64,000 bases of DNA from Bradysia coprophila (GCF_014529535.1 NW_023503493.1:7596001-7660000); one strand, 5' to 3'. Counted from the first letter of the stretch, positions 23,401 through 35,816 are shown. The notes: a model not told the origin generated them from the sequence alone. A program made the numbers and translations.

Positions 23401-23478
23401 GTCTATTACTTCATTTTGATCCAAGTATTTTCAAGAGATTAATTTTTAATCTTTTACTTCATCTGTTTTGAACATGCG
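23401..23478 (+). repeat. Bipartite dispersed repeat, copy c
   Basis: GTCTATTACTTCATTTTGAT, a linker with GTATTTTCAAGAGATT, then AATCTTTTACTTCATCTGTT and TTGAACATGC. Confidence 0.6.
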
Positions 23479-24504
23479 TTTGGCTATAGTTAGCTATTGG
23501 TGTCCGTTCATTTCCAAGCCAACTTTGAATGAACCGAAGTCTAATCAAACAGCTTGCATTAAAATTTCCCTCCGACTTACTCTTCGGTTATAGAAATACC
23601 ATAACGCCTCAACTCAATTTAATAAACCCCATCAAACGAAAACAATCTGGTAAAGAGGTAAAAGGATTTAAAAAGCATCAAAGAACTATTGAAGTTATTG
23701 TCAATGAAATTGCGTCTCCCATGGGTCTTATATTGAATCAATTTTACGGATTTTTTTTCCTTCTCCGACCTTCTTATGCAAAAATTGCATTCAAAACAAC
23801 TATCCACACCTGATGAGATTATCCATTACAAAGGCATTGATTTTGTGTCGTTGCTATTCAATTCTTTTTTTTTACACTTCTTCATTCGTCTCACGACATA
23901 ATCAACGAAAAATAAATAATAAAAAAGAATTCGTTGAAAGGTTAGATTCAGTGGAAATGGATAATAATGGAAAGATTATATCGATCGAAAAGGATAAGAA
24001 GTCCATGAAAAAGAGAGGTATTTACAACGACAAAAGGGGTTGTGTGTGTGTTCACGTTAAAACGTTACGAAAGAATTCAGCGATTTTCTCAATATACCAA
24101 CAAAAATTTGAGGTATGCAGCCAATTCATTTTATAATTTCATTTTATCGAAATACCGTCGATGGTATGCCATAGATAATTTGTTTGACAAAGAACGGAAA
24201 AAAAAAATTGTCGAATGAATCATGGGAAAATAAACGAACATCTCTTTGCATAATTTCGTATTCACAGCAATTTATGGTACATATGTTGACGAATCGGTTT
24301 ATGGTTTGTTCTTTTTTCGGGAAATTTATCCGTTTCTGAGGTGTTATACCATTGCATACCTTTGATGGAACACATGTTTTCCATATGTCCATCTGTGAAA
24401 CACACTTCGTCAAGATGTTTACTTTTACTAAGAACATGTGCACATCACACTAATGTTACTGGTAAAGGCTATAAACAAGATGTCTTAATTCTTGGTGTCC
24501 AAAC

Positions 24505-24627
24505 GGTGTCGGAGAATCTCGCACACGCGATCATAGTATGCGTCCTTTTACGACATGTAACGAAAAGTCATGACTGGTGAATCTCGCACACCATGAATTT
24601 GTGTGGTGTGCGAGATTACCCTACCCC
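24505..24627. repeat. 123-bp MITE with 8-bp target-site duplication
   Basis: It is flanked by GTCCAAAC on both sides (24,497-24,504 and 24,628-24,635). Its imperfect terminal repeats share AATCTCGCACAC and a G-rich outer end. The 8-bp duplication suits hAT-type or P-type transposition. An internal perfect hairpin lies at 24,580-24,617. Confidence 0.7.
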
Positions 24628-24790
24628 GTCCAAACACGTCTATGTCTACTAAGAAAAATAATTGAGTTTGGATTATACTGTTAGTTCATATTAAAAACTT
24701 GCGACATGTATTCGTACGTGCTCCACGACCGGATACGGATAGCTAGTACTGTTCAAATCCTATTTTTCGCATTGTAATGATCGTATATTA

Positions 24791-24952
24791 TTCACACCGT
24801 AAGTGCGGTCAAAATTCAAAATCTTTCTCACGCAAGTCTTTCTAACGCAGCGTCAATTTCATACAAGGAAGCGTTGAAATGTATTTTTCAGTTCACTTTT
24901 TCATCAACTCGTTCACTTGAAATTCAAATTTAAGGCACACTTACGGCGTGAA
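24791..24952. repeat. 162-bp MITE, copy 1
   Basis: The left end TTCACACCGTAAGTG and right end CACTTACGGCGTGAA form terminal repeats. A copy of the same length lies in opposite orientation at 35,655-35,816. Confidence 0.75.
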
Positions 24953-25143
24953 TTGAATGAAGCTGATGATGAAAGCAATAGGTTATAGGGATGTCCGGAT
25001 TTCGACATATTGCTAAAAATCGGAATGATCTTGAGGATACAAAATCCTCAATGTCAAATTATCCATCATGTCACACGATTCGTGCGATTGAGTCTATAAA
25101 ACTCAAACACACAACACACTGTAAGCATATCCACGATATGCTA

Positions 25144-25222
25144 GAATCTGTTACTTGATTTGATCTGAGTATTTTCGATAGACTGAAATAGACGGTCTTT
25201 TACTTCATTTGTTTTAAAATGA
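25144..25222 (+). repeat. Bipartite dispersed repeat, copy d
   Basis: GAATCTGTTACTTGATTTGA, linker GTATTTTCGATAGACTGA, then GTCTTTTACTTCATTTGTTT. Confidence 0.6.
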
Positions 25223-25229
25223 ACACTTT

Positions 25230-27840
25230 GCAGGAGTTCATCATTATTTGTTGACTTTGTCGATTGACACACAACGCATAGAAACGAATCGTAACGCGTT
25301 GAAACGCATTCATTGTGAATTGCGCGACACAGAAACAATCTTTTGGTAATTACGATGTTGAAGAGATAGAGAAATGAAAGGAAGTTCTGAAACGTGTTTT
25401 TTAACGTGACTGACAGATGATGTACACGATGTACATCACGACCTAAGTAAATATTTCCAAGGAACAATTTGATGAGCAACTAAAGGAGCACTATATGACA
25501 TAGGCATGACACTACACGGCCCTGAAGATCACAAAATATTCTTACAGACGCGATGGATATAGCCCAACGTATCAGTTTTTTTTGCCGTAAACGCCATCTG
25601 TCGACATTAAATCGGAACTCCTTGTTTGACCTTTGACACATTTATGTAACCTTCTATGATGTGAATTATATCATCATCAAACAAAACCACCACGCTGATT
25701 CGTAAAATTACAACAGAAAACTATGCAATGGCTGGAGGTCACGGAAAGATCCCAGTCTGTTCGTAACAATTTCACACATTACTAATAAACAGTGATGATG
25801 ATTATCGTACGCGTAAAATGCAGGAAGAGGAAGAACCTAAAGTTCTCAATCTCGAAATTAGCTTTGTTCACACGGAATCGATTAGGCATTTGAAGGATTT
25901 TATTTATAGGTCAAAGTGTAGGAAAGATAATTTCCTGTTTTGGCAAAAGAAATCTGATCGAACGACCCCTACAAAAGTATGATGCGGATGGTGAGCTCGT
26001 GAAGATTTTTTTTTCTTTCGACAATCGCAAGATGCATTCAAATGTTCTCCGGGGAAAAAAGGGTTCATCCTTTTTTGTGTGGCTTTTTTTTTTTAAATGA
26101 AATCCATAATCTTTTCTATATCACACAGCTTGCCTCCTTCTGCAATTTAGAAGGATTTTTTGTTCCATTGAAATAAAAATAAATTGTAAGAAAAAATGAG
26201 ACGAATTTTTAGTGCATCCACATAACAAATAAAACCCCTTTGAGGTAAATGCATCTCTTTCCTGTAACGAACACAAAATATATAAATGTTCACTGCGCTG
26301 CAAAAGAGTTCAAGATGTGTGTGGAAGAGGTTTTTTCTTTTGGTGAGTTGTAAGATTTTACATTGTTGAATACGTGTATAAATAGGAACAATGCACCAAA
26401 ATGTGTATAATTTATTGTGATTTCTCTTTTCTCTTCGAATCCTTTGTTTCGAAATTTGCGTAACAATTGTTTTGTCAGATTTAACATTTGTATACAAATA
26501 TAAATGAAAACGTTCAACAGTTGGCAGGATCAACACATCAATAATCATGGTTATTAACATTTTTTGTTTTCGCTTGCATATGGTGCTCATTTTTTCGGTC
26601 GGTCGTACGGAGTTTGGTTTATTTCATAATTTTGCAGCTTGTTGATTTTGATGAATGTAAATCAGCCACGGAATTTTATTATTATTTTCATATTCAACTG
26701 TTTCCGGTTGTTAATGTAGTCGGTGTGTTAGGGCCTGAACCACATTCTTGGCTGCAATTTCGATTCTGTAACTAATTAAAAGTATTCAAATATTTTAATT
26801 GAATTCGTGTCTGCATGCTGCAAAATTCTTCGTGAGAACTGTTTTCAAAGCAAGAGTTGGAATCCTTCTTGGTTGGTCTCCTGTTGGTCTCGAAATGAGC
26901 CAATAGAATATTCCAGGAATATCAAAGTCCAAAACTGCTGATTAGGTTCAGTTTCGAATAGCCCTTGTGAGCCTGTAAGGTCAATGTCGTGTGAACCAAA
27001 TATTGAGATAAATTTCTTTAAACAAATGCACTGCCTAAGTTAACAATATAGCCTACTACAGTAATGGCTTGTTTACTACAGCTGTCGTCTACTGAATCAA
27101 ATTCATTAGTTTAAAAAAACAGACGACCTCAACAAGTTCCCTTACATACACTTTGTTCCCTTCAACAAATAATTGGACATCTCTAAAGTCTGCAATGTCT
27201 ACAATTTTCTGAATTCTCACAACAGTCGTAACCACGGATGGTTTAGAGAAAAAAAAACGTTAAATCTCTTTAGTTGTGCTGTGCACCCAACTATTTGAAT
27301 AGCAAAAATGTCATGAGAAATTCAAACAATCGTTTCCGCCTCGAAAGTTGCTTGGGTGAAATGACAAAATGGGATAACAATTTTAATGCACCCACTGCAC
27401 AAAAACACTAAGCGCAACGGTGTTCGAAATGCATGTTTATTACCCAGTTGCAACGGGGGAAGAAGATTAATGAAATTTCAGTGAGTGAGGTTGATATTCG
27501 ATATCCGGATATCGATTTTACAAACAGTATACCTTGTTAATAAAAGATTCTCGTGTAGAGGGTGAATTTTGGTTGTTGAAAAAATGGTAAATCAATTTCC
27601 GGATTTTGGTTGTTAGTTGTTATATTCAATGCAATAAAGCAGCGACATCAATGACAAGATAATTAGAATTCATGAATTTCTTCGCAAGAAACCGCCAGTT
27701 AATGTGAGTGATTTTTGCCTGGATTTTTGAACATTACTTACCAATGGGACAAATAATGAAAATGATACTTCTTGCGTGACATTTACCGTTACGATGAGAA
27801 ACCGAGATCGGTAAACTCACAAAAAGACATTTCCATCATT
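25230..27840. other. Gene-poor stretch
   Basis: AT-rich sequence with no convincing gene. A minus-strand frame of 147 codons at 26,147-26,590 overlaps two others in the same strand and has no recognisable motif. Confidence 0.4.
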
Positions 27841-27851
27841 TACTCACAGTA

Positions 27852-27930
27852 GAATCTGCTACTTCTTTTGTTCAAAGTGTAGTCTAGAATTCGACACAAA
27901 ATCTTTTACTTCATTCGTTTTAACATAAAA
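27852..27930 (+). repeat. Bipartite dispersed repeat, copy e
   Basis: GAATCTGCTACTTCTTTTGT and then, after a linker containing CGACACAA, AATCTTTTACTTCATTCGTT and TTAACATAAA. One of the best-preserved copies. Confidence 0.65.
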
Positions 27931-28308
27931 TTTGCTAGCTTTTTCTAGTCGTTAACTCACTTCATTCTTTGAATGTCCGTTAGCAGTGGCCCGTGGCGGA
28001 TACAAGCTACAAAGTTTTTCGTTCATAAAATTCTAATCAGCACTGGTAACATTAGAAACTTTAATAAATGTTATGTCATGCCAGGGCCTGTTATATACCG
28101 AATTTACTGAAAATTACCAAAATTTACCGAATATTTACCTAAATTAACGATGGGCTTATTCCCGTCAGAATTTAACGGTAGCTGATAACTCCTACTTTCT
28201 TGATCAAATAAATTTAACTGTCAGGAATAGAGCTACAAATTCGGTAATTTTTGGAATTTTTGTGTATAAGAATTCGTAGGTATACATAGAAAAGCTTATC
28301 GACTAGCT

Positions 28309-28456
28309 CAACGCATTTCAAGCAAAAGTGTGTCAAGTGACAGCTGTCAAATAGAGCACTATTTTGTGTGACCATTTTTCCCAGATTTTTTTTTTACAGT
28401 ACCAAGATTTCTTTGATACTCTGTCCCGTTTCAGTACTCATGTTTGAAGTGCGTTT
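28309..28456. repeat. MITE, CAACGCA family copy 1
   Basis: Ends CAACGCATTTCAAGCAAAAG and TGTTTGAAGTGCGTTTG are inverted. GACTAG occurs just outside both ends as a likely 6-bp target-site duplication. The second copy is at 50,019-50,168. Confidence 0.6.
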
Positions 28457-28459
28457 GAC

Positions 28460-30100
28460 TAGACCAAAATTTTATAAATATGAGGTTCCCTTCACAATCT
28501 ATCAACAATTTACCGTTATTTAGTTCAGGCACATTCCAAATACTTTACAAGACCGAAGCTCACGAATACCTCAAGGCACAAAAAATCTGCAGAAAAGCCA
28601 AAGGACATTTTCTTCAATAGATTGATGAGTATTAAAGTGTGGCAGATGTGAAATAAATAAAAATAAAAAATGAACCGAGAAGCGAGATAGAAAAAAATCC
28701 ATTTGGATAAATCGTATTTTGAAAAACATTCAACATGTGGCTTTAGTCAGATTTCTTCCAGCAATAATATTTGAAAAGCAACAGACGATTAGTTTCAAGG
28801 TGCACACGAAATCTCTTTCAAGGCGAACCAAATTCTGTCGGTTGTTGTTGTTTTCATTTTTAATTTTTTTGTTCAGCCGTTGTTTTCGACGAATTTCCCA
28901 ACGGAAATTAGTGTACGAAGAAGAAGAAAAAAAATCCTCTCCACGTTTCCGGTCAAAGTAATGAATTTTTGGAGATTACCGGAACACATTCATATATCAT
29001 GATGGGATTAAAAAGGGAAAACTTTTGTTTGGCACCGATGGTTTTCAACGACAATGTACAGTTCGACTTTGCCAAACAAAGATCTGAAAATTTATCCGCA
29101 TCGCTGTCAAATGATGCACCAAAAAAATAATTTGAATAAAATTTCGTAGGCCCTTAAGGAACAGCTCAATGCATTTGAAAACATATGCTCTCAAAAACAT
29201 ACTCCAGCTGCTGTATTTTTCTTAAGTGTTATCTTAACATACTTTTTTGTTCTCTGTTGCAGTCCTCTTCGAATGCACAATGCACATTAATTTCAATGCA
29301 CAACGAATATTTGCGGAGTCATGAGTTTTATGAATAAAATTATTCCAAAATGTTCATATGATGTATACCTCTCTACGAGAAACATATTTGAAGAACGAAG
29401 ATGCATCACGTGTAGTATACGGCAACATTGCAGTACATTTCGATATTTATTATAATATGCAAAAAGGTATGACTGCAACACACGGGTGTATCAGAGTAGT
29501 AGCAGAGAGTTTTAAAATGCAACCAACAACCGTTCATAAAATGTGATGATAAGAACACTTTGTTGTTTAAATGTGTAACAATGATGCACAAAAAAGATGT
29601 TTATCGTTTGCATAAATAATAAAATGCTGTGAATGCATGTGATGCAATTGTGCGTGCCTTTTTAAGGAAAAGAAGATATTGTGTAACATAATATTACATC
29701 CATCTATAGAATTGTACAAAGTTCTCTCTAACTTCTTAAGCCACAGTCTTTTCAGTTTTATTTTGTTCTTGACGTTTTTTGTGTGTGTGAAATTCAAAAT
29801 CTTCATTTGATCCGAATTAAAATTGAAAACTTTTCTATTCGTTATGTAGGTCGGGTATTCGACATATGAATTGGGAAATTTTGCAACTTTCTTTTATTGA
29901 GTTAAGAACAGTACGTATTCCTAACGAGAGACAGTTTTTGGTTGACAGGTCTGGGAAACGAACGTATCAATGATAAGAACTTTTGCAATTGATGTTTACA
30001 GCTCGTTATACATAAGAGGCTCTGCGCTTCGCAGAAACGATTGAATAGTTTTGCTTCGTTCTAGAGGAAAAAATACCACTGTCAACTGGACAGTATATCC
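28460..30100. other. No gene recognised
   Basis: AT-rich, with overlapping short frames in several phases and none protein-like. Confidence 0.4.
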
Positions 30101-30107
30101 TTTACAT

Positions 30108-30456
30108 GCTACATGCATCGAAAACCGTACTTTTCATGTTTCAAGCACTACTTTCGACGGCCTCAGCTTGTAAAATCCATTACATAACTCGGTATAAAAA
30201 TGAAAAATCTCGTTTTCATGTGTTTATTGACCTCCGATACGCCTCGGATCAAAGAAGTTCACACGAAAACTCTACTTTTTGTATGCCTAGTCATGTAAAA
30301 TACTGAAAAGATGAAAAGTAGAGCTTTCGTGTGGATTTTGTTGATCCGAGCCGGGCCGAAACCTTATTCATTTTTATCTCGAGTTATGTAATGGATTTTC
30401 CATGCTGAGGGCGTCAAAAGTAGTGCTTGAAACATCAAAAGTACGGTTTTCGATGT
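30108..30456. repeat. Long foldback element, copy 1
   Basis: About 150 bp at each end are inverted copies. The outer end is ATCGAAAACCGTACTTTT and its complement closes the right side; further in, CACGAAAACTCTACTTTT pairs with AAAAGTAGAGCTTTCGTG. A shorter relative lies at 47,995-48,177. Confidence 0.7.
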
Positions 30457-30683
30457 AAAAATATTTTGCGTCGTTTAAAAACATTTTTATTTGGGGAAGG
30501 AAAAGCTGGATCGGAAGACCCAAACGTTTATTGGTTCGTCTTCGTAATTTCTTAATTTAAGAATTTACACAAATCTATTTCATACAGCAACAACATAAAA
30601 AAGTCGGACTCTTACCATTTTTTATAAAAATATATTTTTAGTAACATTGTACAAACCAACTGCTGTAATCAATGTTTTATTCT

Positions 30684-30973
30684 TCAATCAGTAAAATCAA
30701 TACTTGGCGGTTCCAGAACATCGATACTTTTAATGTCAACACCATTCAATACTATGACATCGTCAACCGGTCCATCAGTTCCAAATGATTTCACTTTCGA
30801 AAGTGTAATTGTTGCTCCCCTCAGATCCACAGCGGATAAAACAGCTTCATAACAAATGTCACTTTTAGTAACGACGCTAACCTTCGAACCAACGAATTGA
30901 GCAGGACCTTGTATATTTTCGGCGTCAGTCGAAAGTAAAACGACGAGCGTAGCGAACGCCAATATCAGAACTT
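30684..30973 (-). CDS. Last exon of a protein joining a hydrophobic leader to an LSm14-like domain
   Basis: The exon begins after a CTTTCAG acceptor and runs 96 codons to TGA. AATAAA lies only a few bases later (30,676-30,681, minus), which supports a real 3' end. The first residues, VLILAFATLVVLL, are strongly hydrophobic and end STDAENIQG, as in a signal peptide. The rest resembles the N-terminal LSm domain of LSM14/SCD6/Tral proteins: FVGSKVSVVTKSDICYEAVL, then SKVKSFGT, and GVDIKSIDVLEPP at the end. The loop after SFGT is about a dozen residues shorter than in LSM14 as I know it. LSM14 is a cytoplasmic P-body protein, so a secretion-type leader is unexpected. The codon at the splice junction (xAA) needs an upstream exon with the start; a weak candidate, ATGAATGAAG, lies near 31,138-31,147. 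It is the domain match I trust most, the leader next. Confidence 0.6.
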
Positions 30974-30999
30974 CTGAAAGAAATTCTTGATTTTAAAAT

Positions 31000-31540
31000 A
31001 ACGGCTAATGCTATCATCAGAGGTTCTGTTTTTACAAAAACAATAACTTCAAAATCCAGTTATCTGGAGCAGTCAACTGTTTTTACAGAATTTTGGGTCT
31101 ACACCACCTATATGGCGTTTACCATTTGGCCAGACCTTCATTCATTGTTCGAAAAGGTCTGTCAATAGTACAATCTAAAACAAAGCAGGACATGTCACAC
31201 ATGGATAATAAACCACCTAATCGATAAATGCATTTCCGAGAGACAGGGAAAAGACGCGTAGGTTGGGAGAGGTTTAGTCTAAAGATATAGAATTTTAACT
31301 AGGATTTGAGAGTTATAATCGGACTGGCCTGATTTCACCACACATTGGCCAGTCCGCCTCTACCGAGAGTAGATTTCTACAACCTCTCACAGCTCCTTTG
31401 TACCAATTTCCACTGATACTGGTTTTGTGTCTATAATACACTTTAACCGTTAAAAAAACGTCAACCACGTAGACATTAGGGATCGTTCGCATATTACGCA
31501 AGCATGTTCGTACGGCGTAGGTAGAACCCTGGCACCCCTC
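31000..31540. other. Upstream of the LSm14-like exon; no exon confirmed
   Basis: The missing first coding exon should lie here or farther up. CGGACTGGCC and GGCCAGTCCG at 31,320-31,355 form a tiny inverted pair resembling hAT ends. Confidence 0.3.
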
Positions 31541-31543
31541 GAA

Positions 31544-31650
31544 CCACGACAGAGATAAGTTGATATGACATCATGAACAGTGTATTAGGTCACTTATTTG
31601 ACGTTTCGAAAATGAACCGCTCCTGCCTGGTTTATTTTACTTTGTTTTGC
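31544..31650. repeat. Internally deleted MITE of the CCACGGC family
   Basis: The right half, including TTTCGAAAATGAACCGCTCC and TGCCTGGTTTATTTTAC, matches the copy at 33,141-33,344. The left end is reduced to a degenerate CCACGACAGAG. Confidence 0.5.
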
Positions 31651-31659
31651 TCCAACAGT

Positions 31660-33100
31660 ATGAACTGTAAGCAATTCTTCTAATATTTTTAGAGACCCAT
31701 CCACTCAATTCTTCAAATACAGTATTATCTGCAAAGGAACCAAATTTTCAAAATTCACATAGTTTCGTCCCATAGCATGCAGATATAGATTCAACTGTAC
31801 CTGTCGTGTTTCCCAGCTTTGCAGCAGTAAAAATTGAATTTTTACTAACGACTACAGTAGAATTAAAATGCAAATTGTGGTCGAAAAGCGTGCTCTGAGC
31901 AAGCGAGAAAAAAACCGACTGGAACAATCATCTTTGCTAATGGCGAATTATGTTGGCAAAAAAAACGTATCTTGCTATTTTCATTCACCGCACACGGTTC
32001 AAGTTCATAGCAAAAAAAAAATGAAGACGTTCGGTTCACCCCAACGCTATTGTTATAAAATAATTTTACTTCGTTAATTGGTCTCGTTTCTCGTACATAT
32101 GCCTCGAAATTCAGTGAAGCTTAGCAATTACGGCTTAGTGAGTGAGTGTATGAGTGTGTATAATAGTGAATATAGAGACCAGAGTCAATGTCTAAACAAC
32201 ATGCATGCGACTTCCAACTTATGTTTCTATGTAAATAACTATAAAAACCGATTAAAACAACACAAACAACACGATGGATGGACAAAATCAGCCACGTGTT
32301 GTATGATGAAAATAAATATAGAAAACCAGGTGTTTGAATTTGACTCGACCTGTTGATCATGTTTACTAGGTCACACACCGTGACGTATATAAATACACAT
32401 AACGTCCCGAAAAAAATGGGTATGATGCTTGTAGCAATTGTTTGGGTTACTTTTCGTCTTCAATTTAAAATTTTTTGAATAAAATATTTGGTTCACGTTA
32501 CATGGAAGAAGAATAATAACGGAGGGTTGTAAGTTGCACTACAACTTTCTGTCGAATGTGGAATGGTCAGTTCGAGGGTCAGCGTCGTATAAAACTAGAA
32601 TGTTCCTTTGTGTGAAACGATCAAACCAGATTGGTTCACGAACAAAAACCTGTGTCGATGGCAATATGGCCATAAACCCTTCGAAAAATCACACAACTAC
32701 GGGAAATTTCACAAATTCATCTTTTTTACAACTGACGACGTAATTTGGTTGGAGAGGTACGTACATTGACTTTGTTGAAAAGAAATTTTTGCTGCAGTTG
32801 GTTTTTGTTAGAAGTTTTACATTCGTAAAGATTTAAGCATTAGGCACGTACGCGACAGTAAGACTCTTTAGTTCACTGAAAATGAAAAATCTTGAGACAG
32901 ACATGAGAGTCTTCCATTTGACACGTTCAAACACGGTTGAAATACAATTCGGAACAAGTTCTTATTTTTTTAAAACTTAACTAAAGCATAACCTAAATCG
33001 TATTACTGCCTCGATTACTGCACCTTTGTATATCATCTGTTAACGACGGCGGCGACAAAAATACACGTTGAACTCTGGCTTATGTTATCTTTTGTATTAC
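31660..33100. other. No gene recognised
   Basis: Short frames only; none is supported by a motif or splice context. Confidence 0.4.
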
Positions 33101-33106
33101 AATGTG

Positions 33107-33133
33107 CGTTAAATATAATGAAGTAAAAGACTC
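33107..33133 (-). repeat. Bipartite dispersed repeat, copy f (half)
   Basis: Minus strand GTCTTTTACTTCATTATATT, immediately next to the MITE at 33,141. Confidence 0.45.
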
Positions 33134-33140
33134 TGTTGAA

Positions 33141-33344
33141 CCACGGCATAGTAAAGTTAACCAGGCAGGAGCGCTTGTTTGACTAGGGACCTGAATAATC
33201 TAGTAGCCCTTGATATTTTGCGAATAAATTTTTTCAATTTATGTCAGTGTTCATTTGAGTTCATTTTCATCCCATGTATTAGGTCCCTTATTTGACGTTT
33301 CGAAAATGAACCGCTCCTGCCTGGTTTATTTTACTCTGCCGTGG
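33141..33344. repeat. 204-bp complete MITE, CCACGGC family
   Basis: The left end CCACGGCATAGTAAAGTTAA and right end (reverse complement CCACGGCAGAGTAAAATAAA) lead into matching inner blocks with CCAGGCAGGAGCG. TTGAA flanks both sides as a 5-bp target-site duplication. Confidence 0.75.
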
Positions 33345-33349
33345 TTGAA

Positions 33350-35650
33350 ACAATTTGGTGCAAATATATGGATCAAACGAAGTACTAGATTCGGCAAAAG
33401 CCATTACCTCCTATTGTTGGTTGCCAATCAATGTTGTTGTCTAGAAAATTATAACTTTCTTCTGATTTCGCTACTCCAAACATTACTTTGAACTTTGATG
33501 ATTGAAAACTGAATTAGACTTTACAGCACATAGTTCCAAGGGACATAGCCTTTTGGAATGGTGGTGTCCACTCAAATCAGTGGATTTTTAAAGTATTTAG
33601 TCTCCATGAATTTTTAAACAAGAGTTTCTGATCCTCATACATTAATGTAAGCAAACGGAGCCAAGATTTAAAAAGTCGAGTTTGTCACAATTGATTTTAA
33701 TACCACCAGTTGTACAAGAAATCTTTTTGAAAATAAACAAAACTTACCGATACACTCAGGCAAGTGAAACACAACGTTTTTGGCATTTAAACGACTTCAT
33801 TGTTGCACCTGAAATGGCTGTTAATTGTAATTGTAATGCTAATTAAAATGTAGATACACTTTTAGGTGGGTCGTTAACCTATTCTCCAGTTGCATGCCGT
33901 AACATTACGTATACAACAGCCAAACGATATTTACAGAAAAATAAGAATATAAATTAAATCACTTATTTGTAACGAAGTCGTATGCATTTAATGAGACGTC
34001 TTTTGTTATTTAAATGTTTCTTGCTTGAAAAGATATTATTGCTTCCTTTCAATGAGGTGATACACTATGCAATTAAATGCAAACTCATGGCTTTCCGAAT
34101 AATATATTTCAGTGTTCGAAAACGTGGACAATTTTCAGAATGAGACTTACTTCGATAAAAAGGTGGATAACGAAGGAGATTCCTGCTTATCATTGATTTA
34201 TATTGCACGGGTTCAAAATCATCGAAATAATATTTTAAGGCCAGCTTTACAAGGAAGATTCAAGCTACTTCTGACTAAACACTCAATCGTTGGATTAGTT
34301 TGTACATGGAAAAATGATATGTTACTGTTACCCAGCCAGGTGCAAATAGTGCATTCTAGAATTCATTTGCACAGAATTACAAGAATTTTCAAGAATCAGA
34401 TTTCTTAATAGCAGACCCTACTCCAGCGCCATCTTACATGCTTTTAGTCTAACGAGAGCTTTGAAATCTCCAACAGAGTTGTGCAGTGGAAGCGTGCTGG
34501 GCCCATAACCTGTAGTAACAAGGTTTCTTACACAGCAGAAATAATAAACGTCCGATCAGTGTGACTATCAAACAAGGGAGCGGTCTATATTCAGTAAACT
34601 TCTTGCGTACTATTTACAAATGTCAGACTAGACCTAAGCGGTCATATGAACAGTGGAATATATTAACATCATTCTTACGGTTTCAACATTTTTTTTAAAG
34701 TTAAATACTATGATGTGTTGGCTGAGAATTCTCCTAGAAAGGCCAACCGCTGAATGTTTCCAATAGATTAGCTTTTGATTACATTTTTGTTAGTTTGGTA
34801 CTTGGTCTTATCATTTAAATGGCGAATGTTGTGAAAAACGTGATTTTTCTGAGAAGAAAAAATAATTTATTTTTTTAGCGCTAGAAATCGAATTCTGTTT
34901 GATCTAGTCGTTGGTTGGTGTAAACACACCTAAAAAAAAAAAACTTTGATTTTTATCAATGAAATAAAATTTAAATTTTCAAACCTTAGATTGAAATCAT
35001 TCCGTCCAGGTTAATTAAACAGTGTGCGGTCAAATTAAAAAGCAAAACATTTTGACTGATGAACCTTTTTAATATTTTTCAAGAAAAAGAAAACCAAATT
35101 TTTTGTTTGATATTAAATAAAAATGTTGAGCAACTAAAAAGATCATCAAATCATTTTAACAGCATCGTTCCAAGAAACCTCATCTTAATTTGAGAAAAAT
35201 ATGTAAAAAAATGTTTAATTACCTCTTACGAACACACGATAAAAACAGCAACGTTCACAACTTCAACATTTATAAGAAACACCATCCGAAACAACGAACA
35301 CCAACTTTTTATGTTCAATGGACCCACAGATAAAAAATAAATGAAGGAGCCAATGACCACATAGATCGTATCAGAGGAAGTTAATTCGAGACGTTACCTC
35401 GTGCAGTTTAGCTGATTTAAGCTGTAGTAATTAGAAAGGGAACATCATGTCAAGGTCTTTTTCGATGCAATTTCGTTCCTGAACTTCTTTATAGTTTCCT
35501 TTCTACAAATATTCATAGATTAAAAATGTTAAATTGTCGATTTCAGACATTCAAAATTGATAGTGTGTTTACAGCCTAAGAGAATTTGAGGAAATCTAAC
35601 TACTTTCACGGCTCCTATTATTGTCGTTCGTGTATATACGCAAGAGATGC
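33350..35650. other. Gene-poor stretch with a tRNA fragment
   Basis: Apart from the tRNA-derived piece at 34,472-34,512 nothing is recognised. A plus-strand frame at 34,112-34,408 follows a splice-like AG but has no known motif. Confidence 0.4.
34472..34512 (+). pseudogene. Initiator tRNA-Met 5'-half fragment
   Basis: The run from AACAGAG to CCCATAACC follows the D arm and anticodon arm of animal initiator tRNA-Met (GTGGAAGCGTGCTGGGCCCA, CAT anticodon). The 3' half is absent or unrecognisable. A shorter relative, GGGCCCATAACCTGT, lies near 54,614. Confidence 0.6.
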
Positions 35651-35654
35651 ACAA

Positions 35655-35816
35655 TTCACGCCGTAAGTGTGCCTAAAATTTGAATTTTAAGTGAACGATT
35701 CGATGAAAAAGTGAACCAAAAAATACATTTCAACGCTTCATTGTATGAAAATGACGCTACGTTAGAAAGACCTCTGCACTTTCCATTTTGAATTTCGACC
35801 GCACTTACGGCGTGAA
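35655..35816. repeat. 162-bp MITE, copy 2
   Basis: Ends TTCACGCCGTAAGTGTGCC and GCACTTACGGCGTGAA. Inverted with respect to 24,791-24,952 and equal in length. Confidence 0.75.

Larger units (their letters stand above)
21550..24490. other. Gene-poor stretch
   Basis: Open frames up to 157 codons occur (for example 22,750-23,223 on the plus strand) but have low-complexity or irregular composition, no recognised motif and no splice context. Bipartite repeat copies b and c lie within. Nothing else is supported. Confidence 0.4.

Noticed and set aside
26147-26590. 147-codon minus frame
   Set aside because: Overlaps other frames, no recognisable domain, no splice context.
33255-33491. 78-codon plus frame
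   Set aside because: Begins inside the CCACGGC-family MITE and has no motif beyond it.
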